A stretch of DNA of 8,509 nucleotides from Thermococci archaeon (GTDB lineage Archaea; Methanobacteriota_B; Thermococci; Thermococcales; Thermococcaceae): assembly GCA_003663695.1 (NCBI GenBank), contig QMUB01000033.1, forward strand, positions 1 to 8,509, in the 5' to 3' direction. The notes under the pieces were generated by a model, which was not told the origin of the DNA, did no database searches, and worked only from the letters and a program-made list of their open reading frames with translations. Made by a program: the position numbers and the translations under genes. Shown one piece after another: positions 1 to 5,965 of this stretch; the stretch's first letter is position 1, and every line of letters starts with the position of its first letter.

Positions 1-693
1 GAGGAGGTTGGAGAAGAACAGCAAAAGCCCCAATTTGCAAAGAAAAGGGGCATTGTGGTCTATGTGGATTCAAGAGAGCTCAAAAGTCAGGTTCCCAAGC
101 ATTTGAAAGATTTGGGTTCGGAGATTCAGGTGAAAACACTCGATATTGGAGATTATGTTGTGAGTGAAGATGTGGCAGTGGAGAGGAAGTCGGCAAACGA
201 TTTCATACAGTCCATAATAGATGGCCGTCTCTTTGAACAGATGGGGCGCTTAAAGGAAGCGTATATGAGACCGGTATTGATCGTGGAAGGGCAGCTCTAT
301 GGTATTCGAAACGTTCACCCCAATGCAATAAGAGGGGCTCTGGCAGCTGTTGCCCTCGACTGGGGAATTCCCTTGCTTTTCTCAAACGATGCCCGAGAGA
401 CAGCCCAGTTCATCTACCTAATAGCCAAGAGAGAGCAGGAAGAGAGAAAGAAAGAGGTTTCCCTTAGAGGGGAGAAGAAGGCGTTAACTCTGGGTGAGAG
501 ACAGAGGCTCATTGTGGAAGGACTTCCAAATGTCTCAGCTACACTTGCAAAACGCCTCTTGAAACACTTTGGAAGCGTTGAGAGTGTATTCACTGCCACC
601 GAGGAGGAACTTATGGAGGTGGAGGGAATAGGTGAAAAGAAAGCCAAGGAAATAAGGAGGGTGATTACTGCACCTTATGTGGAGGAGGACTAA
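1..693 (+). CDS. hef: Hef/XPF-family structure-specific nuclease, C-terminal part (5' truncated by window edge)
   Basis: The reading frame is open from base 1, so this is the last 230 codons of a longer gene. In Thermococcales, Hef is about 750-770 aa, with an N-terminal DEAH-type helicase that lies outside this window. The visible part begins with a short charged linker. It continues with an XPF-type nuclease domain: VDSRE, then the catalytic GDxnERKxxxD signature seen as GDY (codons 50-52) and ERKSAND (codons 61-67). It ends with a tandem helix-hairpin-helix domain (LPNVSATLAKRLLKHFGS, then VEGIGEKKAKEI). The known role of the family is to recognise and cleave stalled or branched replication forks, with dimerisation through the nuclease and HhH domains. 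All metal-binding acidic residues of the motif are intact. The stop codon overlaps that of the convergent AMMECR1 gene. Identification is firm; only the helicase half is unseen. Confidence 0.93.
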   Translation, partial: EEVGEEQQKPQFAKKRGIVVYVDSRELKSQVPKHLKDLGSEIQVKTLDIGDYVVSEDVAVERKSANDFIQSIIDGRLFEQMGRLKEAYMRPVLIVEGQLYGIRNVHPNAIRGALAAVALDWGIPLLFSNDARETAQFIYLIAKREQEERKKEVSLRGEKKALTLGERQRLIVEGLPNVSATLAKRLLKHFGSVESVFTATEEELMEVEGIGEKKAKEIRRVITAPYVEED

Positions 694-1307
694 AGGAGCG
701 GCTTCCTTTTGACCCTTCCTCCCGGCTTTTCCTCCTCGAAAATCTCGGCTGTGAACCTGTAAACCTTTGTGGTTTCTTCGAGCCAGCAATCCGGGGGGAG
801 TCCCGCCTTCCAGCATGTCTGGCTCAAAAATTCCTCCTCATCCCATCCCCACTCTACAGGTACCTGCGGAAGTAAAAGCCCGCTGTAAATACCCTTTTCG
901 ACTATCAAGCCATCCCTTCCAACTTTAATCTTGTTTGCCCTTTCCCTAGGTTTTCCTTCTATGAGTTCAGGAGGTGTGAGGACACTAACCTCAAGAACCA
1001 GAGAGTCCAGCTCCCTCTCCTCCACGGGAGGAAAGCGAGGATCATCAAAGGCTGCATAAATCGCCGCTTTTATTGTGGCTTTTACCAGGGGGTAGATAGG
1101 CATGGGAAATCCAATACATCCCCTAAGGGCCCTTTGTGGGGGAACATTATAGCGATTCAGCGTAACAAAAACCCCCATCTTTTCCCAGAGTTCCTGAGGC
1201 GTATCCTCCGGGGGCTCAATTTCCTTTCCATTTTTCAGATACCCTTCTATTGCCTTTCTCGCAAGCCTGATAAGAAACTCACCATGTTCGTCGCTAATTT
1301 TATACAT
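690..1307 (-). CDS. AMMECR1-domain protein (PH0010-like)
   Basis: This 205-aa protein matches the AMMECR1 family (TIGR00296/PF01871) along its length and closely resembles Pyrococcus PH0010, of known structure. The hallmark LRGCIG motif is at residues 61-66, preceded by VFVTLNRY. Other typical segments are DDPRFPP, EVSVLTPPE, GRDGLIVEKG and the C-terminal QVPVEWGWDEEEFL. The molecular function of the family is unresolved; the invariant Cys and Arg in LRGCIG suggest an active or binding site. The frame is open upstream to 1439, but I chose the ATG at 1307. Family members begin MYKI-D, a GGGTGAT ribosome binding site sits just upstream, and the extra 44 codons would overlap the radical SAM gene. 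It lies 40 bases downstream of that gene, so it could be co-transcribed with it or use its own promoter. It has no signal peptide or membrane segment, so it is probably cytoplasmic. Confidence 0.93.
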   Translation of the reverse strand: MYKISDEHGEFLIRLARKAIEGYLKNGKEIEPPEDTPQELWEKMGVFVTLNRYNVPPQRALRGCIGFPMPIYPLVKATIKAAIYAAFDDPRFPPVEERELDSLVLEVSVLTPPELIEGKPRERANKIKVGRDGLIVEKGIYSGLLLPQVPVEWGWDEEEFLSQTCWKAGLPPDCWLEETTKVYRFTAEIFEEEKPGGRVKRKPLL

Positions 1308-1337
1308 ATCATCACCCTTTAATGGTTCCCCCTCAAA

Positions 1338-1345
1338 ATATTTAA
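1338..1345 (-). promoter_or_regulatory. Possible TATA box for the AMMECR1 gene
   Basis: On the minus strand TTAAATAT lies about 34 bases upstream of the chosen ATG, right after the radical SAM stop codon. The spacing fits a short-leader Thermococcales promoter. The sequence before it is not a strong BRE, so transcription from the upstream gene alone is equally possible. Confidence 0.35.
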
Positions 1346-1347
1346 TA

Positions 1348-2433
1348 TCACCGCTGGAGCGGGATTCTTTCCACTTCAATCCTGTCCCATGTGGGATATT
1401 CCTCGATGATATAAAAGCGCACATCACCTTCAATCGCATCTACAATCTCCAGAGCAACTTCTTCTGGCATTTCTATGCGCTTCTTCTTTTTATTTACATA
1501 GAGCCATTCCTCGGGAACGCCCGCTTCTTCAACAAGCAGTGAGTAGAGTTCTTCCAGATCCTCATACTCTGCCACTCCAAAACGGAGGGTTCCATCTTCC
1601 GTCATCTCCTGGTATTGCCTCGCAACATTTCTCGCCATTCGCTTTAGACGGTTCCTCAGCTGGACGGCATCCTTAAGCCTGGCGGTGCAGAGGTGATAGT
1701 TCAAATTGGTGTTCTTCTCACCCCATTCAAGTATTTGAATGCCAAGCTCCAGGCTTCCTTTTATCGCCGAGCTTTCATTGCTTACCGGTTTAAATCCTCT
1801 ATCAAAGAGCGCCCTTAGATTTGTCTCACTGAACTCAAGCTCGTTTATATTGAGGAACTTTGCTCCGATGGAATCGAGAAACCCTGCATACCACTTTATC
1901 CTATCTCCCTGACCGGGGATTGAAGGAACTTCCCCCCCAAACTCCCAATCAAAATCCCGGGCGTTTTTGATATTTTCAATCTCCCTTTGGAAGAGCTTTG
2001 ATTTTGGGTTGAAGAGGTCGGGATGAAAGCGAATCTCATCCAGGCCCGCATCGTAGAGTTTTTCAAGGGTTTTTCCGGTAGCTAGAGCTCCCGTTGTGTA
2101 GAGATGTATGTGAAATTCCTTTCCAAAATTTTCCTTCAATAGCTTGATATATCCCACAGTCCTGTCGAGCCTCGCCAAAGGATCTCCTCCCGTCACACCA
2201 GCTCCGAGAGCTTCCTGAATTCTGGCTTCCTCAAGAATCTCACGCTTTTCGTTTACCGGTCTCTCATTGGCGTATACGACATCCCCTCTTCTCCATGGGC
2301 TCAAAGGACAATAGTAGCAATCTCTAGGGCATATTCCTGTAGTAAAGAGCACGAGCTTTGCCCCTTTAACACAGAGCTTGCATCCCTCAGGTAGCTCCCC
2401 CACAACGTATGAATAATAACCGCTCTCCCTCAT
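1348..2433 (-). CDS. Radical SAM protein, COG2108-like (PflA-related)
   Basis: This 361-aa protein carries the radical SAM [4Fe-4S] motif CPRDCYYC (C35, C39, C42: CxxxCxxC). It is followed by a GGDP segment (residues 82-85) of the kind that contacts the SAM methionine, in an N-terminal partial TIM-barrel pattern (HIHLYTTGAL, LDEIRFHPD, FLNINELEF). A second Cys pair, CKLC at residues 18-21, precedes the cluster and could bind metal or a second cluster. The region after about residue 250 is family-specific. It most resembles the archaeal group called 'related to pyruvate formate-lyase activating enzyme', whose substrate is unknown. The frame extends to an ATG at 2511. I prefer 2433 because a TATA box (2465-2471) sits about 35 bases upstream of it and GGTGGG lies just before it. 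Its neighbour is an AMMECR1 gene, which recalls the AMMECR1/MEMO/radical SAM association of other genomes. Confidence 0.85.
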   Translation of the reverse strand: MRESGYYSYVVGELPEGCKLCVKGAKLVLFTTGICPRDCYYCPLSPWRRGDVVYANERPVNEKREILEEARIQEALGAGVTGGDPLARLDRTVGYIKLLKENFGKEFHIHLYTTGALATGKTLEKLYDAGLDEIRFHPDLFNPKSKLFQREIENIKNARDFDWEFGGEVPSIPGQGDRIKWYAGFLDSIGAKFLNINELEFSETNLRALFDRGFKPVSNESSAIKGSLELGIQILEWGEKNTNLNYHLCTARLKDAVQLRNRLKRMARNVARQYQEMTEDGTLRFGVAEYEDLEELYSLLVEEAGVPEEWLYVNKKKKRIEMPEEVALEIVDAIEGDVRFYIIEEYPTWDRIEVERIPLQR

Positions 2434-2464
2434 GAACCCACCAAAAGAAAAGGGAAAAAATACC

Positions 2465-2471
2465 TTATAAA
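2465..2471 (-). promoter_or_regulatory. TATA box of the radical SAM gene
   Basis: The minus strand reads GAAGGTTTATAAGG, with TTTATAA centred about 35 bases upstream of the ATG at 2433. This gives a leader of roughly 10 bases containing GGTGGG. The box lies inside the longer open frame that starts at 2511, so it argues against that upstream start. Confidence 0.65.
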
Positions 2472-2536
2472 CCTTCACCGGACAATTATTCGATCCATCT
2501 GATTTAACCAAAATGATTTGAGGAGCTGGTGCATGA

Positions 2537-3337
2537 TTATTTGAGGATTGTAACGAGCTCTTGGATATCCTTATTGCTCATTATTGCTTCAACTTCTTCC
2601 AGTATCTTGTCTTTCTGATTCAGTACCAAGGAGGGAGCTTCTATATCTCCGGGGATTATTATATGGATGTTTCCATACTTGAGCTTGGAAATTCCCAGGG
2701 TGCTGAAGAGAAACTTTTCATATTTCCTTATACCCTCATGCAGGAATTCCTCCATCACCTCCTTGGGGTATTTCAAATCTCCCCTCTTTAATGTCAGGGC
2801 GATATCCATTTTCAGTGCTTTTTTCTGTCCGAAATTTGTGTAGAACTCTTGAGCAGAGATAACAAAGCTCTCGACCTCTATTCCTTTCTCCTTTAGGAAA
2901 ATTACAATTCCTCTGCCAAATCTCCTGAGCTCGGGGGTGTACCCATCCGGCGCATCCACCAGTATTTTTGATTTTTCATTTGTGGTTTCAGCGGAGGTTG
3001 TGAAATCTATTTTCAAGCCTCCTTTTGGTATGTAGAAAATAATGTTTCTGTCTCTGAATTTTTCATTTACCCTCTCAATGGCTTTATACACCACCGATTC
3101 TATTACCACCTCCTGATCATAGATAATATAACTCTTTGAATCATCCACCGCCAGATAAGTTGGAATGAGCAAAACCCGCCTCCCATCACTTAAAATTCTC
3201 TCCTCTGCCCTAACCAAAAATTTGACAACCTCCATTCCCAGAGTACGAATACCCCTAATGACATTATCCACATAATCGGAACGAATAATTTTGTGATACT
3301 GTTGATTATCAGCGAGAATTATTACCTCCTCAACCAT
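2537..3337 (-). CDS. Protein of unknown function (266 aa, Cys-free)
   Basis: I do not recognise this family. The 266-aa product has no cysteine, no signal peptide and no membrane helix. It reads as alternating beta and alpha segments, suggesting a soluble globular alpha/beta protein. Examples are VEEVIILADN (1-10), RRVLLIPTYLAV (about 53-64), RNIIFYIPKGGLKIDF (about 97-112), KSKILVDAP, GIVIFLKEKGIEVESFVIS and NIHIIIPG near the C-terminus. The last 25 residues (KDKILEEVEAIMSNKDIQELVTILK) form an amphipathic helix. The start at 3337 is supported by a strong GGTGGTGAGAGA ribosome binding site and an upstream TATA box. The gene is preceded by a 174-base AT-rich spacer with several inverted repeats, so it probably has its own regulated promoter. 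It follows another unknown Cys-free gene on the same strand, which may be a partner. Codon use looks ordinary, so it is likely a real conserved gene. Confidence 0.75.
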   Translation of the reverse strand: MVEEVIILADNQQYHKIIRSDYVDNVIRGIRTLGMEVVKFLVRAEERILSDGRRVLLIPTYLAVDDSKSYIIYDQEVVIESVVYKAIERVNEKFRDRNIIFYIPKGGLKIDFTTSAETTNEKSKILVDAPDGYTPELRRFGRGIVIFLKEKGIEVESFVISAQEFYTNFGQKKALKMDIALTLKRGDLKYPKEVMEEFLHEGIRKYEKFLFSTLGISKLKYGNIHIIIPGDIEAPSLVLNQKDKILEEVEAIMSNKDIQELVTILK

Positions 3338-3361
3338 TCTCTCACCACCACAACCTCTCTC

Positions 3362-3381
3362 GTTGTTGGATATGTAACAAC
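3362..3381. repeat. Imperfect inverted repeat downstream of the TATA box
   Basis: GTTGTTGGATATGTAACAAC has GTTGTT and AACAAC arms, with 8 of 10 positions paired. It sits between the TATA box at 3385-3392 and the ribosome binding site of the 266-aa gene, about where transcription should start. It is a plausible repressor operator. It is not a SurR site, since GTTn3AAC is absent. Confidence 0.45.
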
Positions 3382-3384
3382 ATG

Positions 3385-3392
3385 TATATAAA
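3385..3392 (-). promoter_or_regulatory. TATA box of the 266-aa unknown gene
   Basis: The minus strand reads AAAAATTTATATACATG, with TTTATATA centred about 51 bases upstream of the ATG at 3337. This predicts a start near 3362 and a leader of roughly 25 bases that includes the GGTGGTGAG ribosome binding site. Confidence 0.6.
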
Positions 3393-3408
3393 TTTTTCCC
3401 AAAAATTT
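3390..3408. repeat. Perfect 8-bp-arm inverted repeat overlapping the TATA/BRE
   Basis: AAATTTTTCCCAAAAATTT has perfect 8-base arms around CCC. It overlaps the upstream edge of the TATA box of the 266-aa gene and covers the BRE position. A factor bound here would affect TBP/TFB recruitment. The related cores AAATTT at 3443 and 3465, and AAATTA at 3413 and 3432, continue upstream. The spacer between 3361 and 3480 is only 29 G+C in 120 bases. Confidence 0.5.
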
Positions 3409-3430
3409 AGACAAATTATAAAATACCCGC

Positions 3431-3449
3431 CAAATTATTGGAAAATTTG
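3431..3449. repeat. Inverted repeat CAAATT/AATTTG in the AT-rich spacer
   Basis: CAAATT (3431-3436) and AATTTG (3444-3449) are perfect complements around a 7-base spacer. A smaller copy, AATTT-AGAC-AAATT, lies at 3404-3417. These add to the array of AAATT half-elements upstream of the 266-aa gene. Confidence 0.4.
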
Positions 3450-3489
3450 TATAAACACTGCTAAAAATTTGGAAATAATACAAAACACA

Positions 3490-3504
3490 TTGTAAAAAAT
3501 ACAA
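3490..3504 (-). terminator. Oligo-T terminator of the 149-aa gene
   Basis: About 10 bases past the stop codon the minus strand reads TTGTATTTTTTACAA. It contains a run of six T flanked by TTGTA/TACAA arms. Archaeal RNA polymerase terminates at short T runs, and more T-rich sequence follows. Confidence 0.5.
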
Positions 3505-3511
3505 CAACAAA

Positions 3512-3961
3512 TCAGGCTACATCCGTCTGTTCATATATGGAAACGTCCTTAATGTGCTTTATCAGCGTCTGATAAAAGAATTCCTTCATATTACTGGTCA
3601 TATCATCATCGAGCAGAATATCTGCCTTCCTTGTTGATTTATAGTTTATCCTGTCTGCAGCTCTTATTAACCTCTCCAATATAGGAAGGAGCTGGATCAT
3701 CAGGGCCCTGAAGAGCTCTGGGTATGCCTCTTCCTCTATCCCTTCGTCGCTCTCCAAGCCAATATAGAAGAGGTATCCCGACATCTGGACCATCATAACA
3801 AATTCAGTCTCGGCTATCTCAACGAAGGAAAAATTGTAATTCTTTGATTTGGCTGCGGCAATCATGGCTCCCTTTATGGAAATGATGACACTCTCCCCGT
3901 CTATGTCAAATATTAGGTCTTTTGCGAGCTCTCTCTGTGCTATCCCATAGAGGTTTATCAT
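3512..3961 (-). CDS. Protein of unknown function (149 aa, Cys-free)
   Basis: I do not recognise this family. The 149-aa acidic product has no cysteine, no signal peptide and no clear membrane helix. The first half looks beta-rich (DLIFDIDGESVIISIKGAMI, NFSFVEIAETEFVMMVQMSG, YLFYIGLES). It resembles a small sensor-like or antiparallel sheet fold, but I cannot assign one. The second half is helical: YPELFRALMIQLLPILERLIRAADRI, then SNMKEFFYQTLIKHIKDVSIY. The segment DILLDDDM (about residues 114-121) is strongly acidic. The start at 3961 is supported by GAGGGGGAT a few bases upstream. It is divergent from deoxyhypusine synthase and precedes another Cys-free unknown gene on the same strand. A T6 terminator and a fresh promoter lie between those two, so they are likely separate transcripts. 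Confidence 0.72.
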   Translation of the reverse strand: MINLYGIAQRELAKDLIFDIDGESVIISIKGAMIAAAKSKNYNFSFVEIAETEFVMMVQMSGYLFYIGLESDEGIEEEAYPELFRALMIQLLPILERLIRAADRINYKSTRKADILLDDDMTSNMKEFFYQTLIKHIKDVSIYEQTDVA

Positions 3962-3994
3962 AACTATCCCCCTCTTATTCTGGATATATTTCCC

Positions 3995-4017
3995 TTTAAA
4001 TCTTAGGTTAATTTAAA
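3995..4017 (-). promoter_or_regulatory. Promoter region of the 149-aa gene with inverted repeat
   Basis: On the minus strand GATTTAAA (3995-4002) lies about 37 bases upstream of the ATG at 3961 and is the best-placed TATA candidate. It is one arm of a perfect 7-base inverted repeat, TTTAAAT (3995-4001) and ATTTAAA (4011-4017), separated by 9 bases. AAATATATCC nearer the ATG is an alternative but sits rather close. Confidence 0.4.
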
Positions 4018-4065
4018 TGTGCACTTTTATAACTGCCGGCACCAGCCGACTGAATTCTGAAAAGA

Positions 4066-4073
4066 TTTATATT
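4066..4073 (+). promoter_or_regulatory. TATA box of dys
   Basis: TGAAAAGA followed by TTTATATT is a good archaeal BRE plus TATA pair. It is centred about 35 bases upstream of the dys ATG at 4105, giving a leader of about 10 bases. The GGGGTGAT ribosome binding site (4094-4101) lies 3 bases before the ATG. Confidence 0.7.
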
Positions 4074-4076
4074 TCT

Positions 4077-4097
4077 CCCCACAACTTACCAGTGGGG
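4077..4097. repeat. Inverted repeat CCCCAC/GTGGGG over the dys transcription start and RBS
   Basis: CCCCAC (4077-4082) and GTGGGG (4092-4097) are perfect 6-base complements around a 9-base loop. The right arm is part of the ribosome binding site. As DNA it could be an operator just downstream of the TATA box. As RNA it could hide the ribosome binding site, but only if transcription starts before 4077. Confidence 0.4.
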
Positions 4098-4104
4098 TGA
4101 TTGA

Positions 4105-5115
<1,011 letters not shown>

Positions 5116-5148
5116 ATTAGAGGATAGAAACATGAAAGAAAAGAAGAT
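5116..5148 (-). terminator. Convergent dys/pdo gap with pyrimidine-rich minus-strand end of pdo
   Basis: The 33-base gap is almost all purine on the + strand. On the minus strand it reads TGAATCTTCTTTTCTTTC just past the pdo stop, a plausible T-rich terminator for pdo. No T run follows dys on the + strand, so dys transcripts may run into pdo antisense. Confidence 0.35.
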
Positions 5149-5823
5149 TCACTCCAAAGCTTCTTGGAGCTTCTCGAGAAACATCTTCTCGGGATAGGCT
5201 CCTTCAAAGGAGACCTTATCCTCTCCATCAACCCTTATTACGACCTTGGGAACTGCCATAACACTATATCTATCTGCAAGTTCTGGATACTCAATTGCTT
5301 CCACCATATCTCCCAAAATCCTGTTCTCCCCGGCGAGTGCATTTTCAAGCGCAAACTTGTGAGCCATTCTAACGGCCATCGGGCAGTAGGGGCATGTTGG
5401 AGTAACGAAAACGTATATCTGAACGTCCTTTCCAATGTTCTTAAGGGCTTCCTTTGTCTCGGGCATTAGATCCGTGCTGGCATTTGAAACATCCACTATA
5501 TCCTCTAGGAATGCCCCGAATTCATGTCCTGCTGGAAGACCAAAGAACCTGACGCCCAAATCCTTCCCATCTTGTGTTATTACGGTTACAGGAGCCATTG
5601 AGATCCTGTACTTCTCGGCAAGCTCTTTTTCACTGTCAAAGTCATGGATTTCATATGAGACCAAATCGCTGAGCTCGCTGATTTCTTGGACGAGTTGCTT
5701 CAGCTGCTCGCAGTACTGGCAGTGATCCTTCCCCGTAAAGACAATAATCCTAACAGGATTAATTAACTTTGAGAAGAACTCTTCCCTAATAACCTTCTTA
5801 TCTCCATCACTTATCAATCCCAT
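5149..5823 (-). CDS. pdo: Protein disulfide oxidoreductase (two-domain glutaredoxin-like PDO)
   Basis: This 224-aa protein matches Pyrococcus furiosus PDO along its whole length. It consists of two tandem thioredoxin folds, each with a CxxC site: CQYC at residues 35-38 and CPYC at 144-147. The characteristic cis-proline segments are MAPVT (about 76-80) and AVPKV (190-194). The enzyme oxidises, reduces or isomerises protein disulfides, which are abundant in cytosolic proteins of hyperthermophiles. It has no signal peptide, consistent with a cytoplasmic location. The start is supported by GGAGGTGTGA just upstream. pdo is divergent from surR, an arrangement known in P. furiosus, where SurR controls pdo. 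The intergenic region carries SurR-type sites, including one at the pdo promoter. Both active sites are intact. Confidence 0.96.
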   Translation of the reverse strand: MGLISDGDKKVIREEFFSKLINPVRIIVFTGKDHCQYCEQLKQLVQEISELSDLVSYEIHDFDSEKELAEKYRISMAPVTVITQDGKDLGVRFFGLPAGHEFGAFLEDIVDVSNASTDLMPETKEALKNIGKDVQIYVFVTPTCPYCPMAVRMAHKFALENALAGENRILGDMVEAIEYPELADRYSVMAVPKVVIRVDGEDKVSFEGAYPEKMFLEKLQEALE

Positions 5824-5846
5824 TCTTCACACCTCCAATTCATCTA

Positions 5847-5861
5847 AAGGTTTATAACCTT
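5847..5861. promoter_or_regulatory. Palindromic SurR-type core site at the pdo promoter
   Basis: AAGGTTTATAACCTT is a perfect 15-base palindrome containing GTT-TAT-AAC, the published SurR core GTTn3AAC. It includes TTATAAAC on the minus strand, a possible pdo TATA box about 31 bases from the ATG. If pdo instead uses the AT palindrome at 5872-5883 as TATA, this site lies at the transcription start. In either case SurR binding here should repress pdo. The third GTT half-site is absent on both sides (GAT occupies each position). Confidence 0.7.
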
Positions 5862-5871
5862 CGGATGCAAC

Positions 5872-5883
5872 ATTTAATTAAAT
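5872..5883. repeat. AT palindrome, alternative pdo TATA region
   Basis: ATTTAATTAAAT is a perfect 12-base palindrome. On the minus strand it is preceded by GGCAAAG, giving AAAGATTTAATT about 54 bases upstream of the pdo ATG. It could serve as the pdo TATA box with a leader near 29 bases that includes the GGAGGTG site. Confidence 0.35.
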
Positions 5884-5898
5884 CTTTGCCAATTTAAA

Positions 5899-5915
5899 GT
5901 TATCAACCAATGGTT
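5899..5915 (+). promoter_or_regulatory. Extended SurR binding site upstream of the surR TATA box
   Basis: GTTATCAACCAATGGTT is a perfect match to the extended SurR motif GTTn3AACn5GTT. It lies just upstream of the BRE/TATA of surR, a position that in P. furiosus goes with activation or autoregulation rather than blocking. A further AAC half-site follows at 5922-5924. The site is also upstream of pdo on the other strand. Confidence 0.8.
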
Positions 5916-5925
5916 TAGGTGAACA

Positions 5926-5934
5926 ATATATAAG
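5926..5934 (+). promoter_or_regulatory. TATA box of the surR operon
   Basis: GAACAATATATAAG has ATATATAAG centred about 36 bases upstream of the surR ATG. This predicts a leader of roughly 10 bases. The ribosome binding site GTAGGTGAGA ends 3 bases before the ATG. Confidence 0.65.
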
Positions 5935-5965
5935 CTTTACGCTACAAATTTGGGTAGGTGAGAAC

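Noticed and set aside
1309..1315. Box C-like GTGATGA of a C/D box guide RNA (minus strand)
   Set aside because: It is the overlap of a ribosome binding site and start codon. No properly spaced box D (CTGA) follows.
1308..1439. N-terminal extension of the AMMECR1 protein to ATG 1439
   Set aside because: Family members start at the position of ATG 1307, which has a good ribosome binding site. The extension overlaps the radical SAM coding region.
3322..3510. 62-codon minus-strand open frame in the AT-rich spacer
   Set aside because: It runs through the promoter and repeats of the 266-aa gene, overlaps its start, has no ribosome binding site, and its translation is rich in F/Y as expected from AT-rich non-coding DNA.
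3338..3511. CRISPR-like or repeat-array origin of the AT-rich spacer
   Set aside because: The repeated units are only 6-8 bases with no constant longer repeat or unique spacers, so it is not a CRISPR array.
3604..3610. Box C-like ATGATGA on the minus strand in the 149-aa gene
   Set aside because: It encodes part of the acidic DDDM segment. One CTGA lies 37 bases on, but no internal D'/C' pair is seen.
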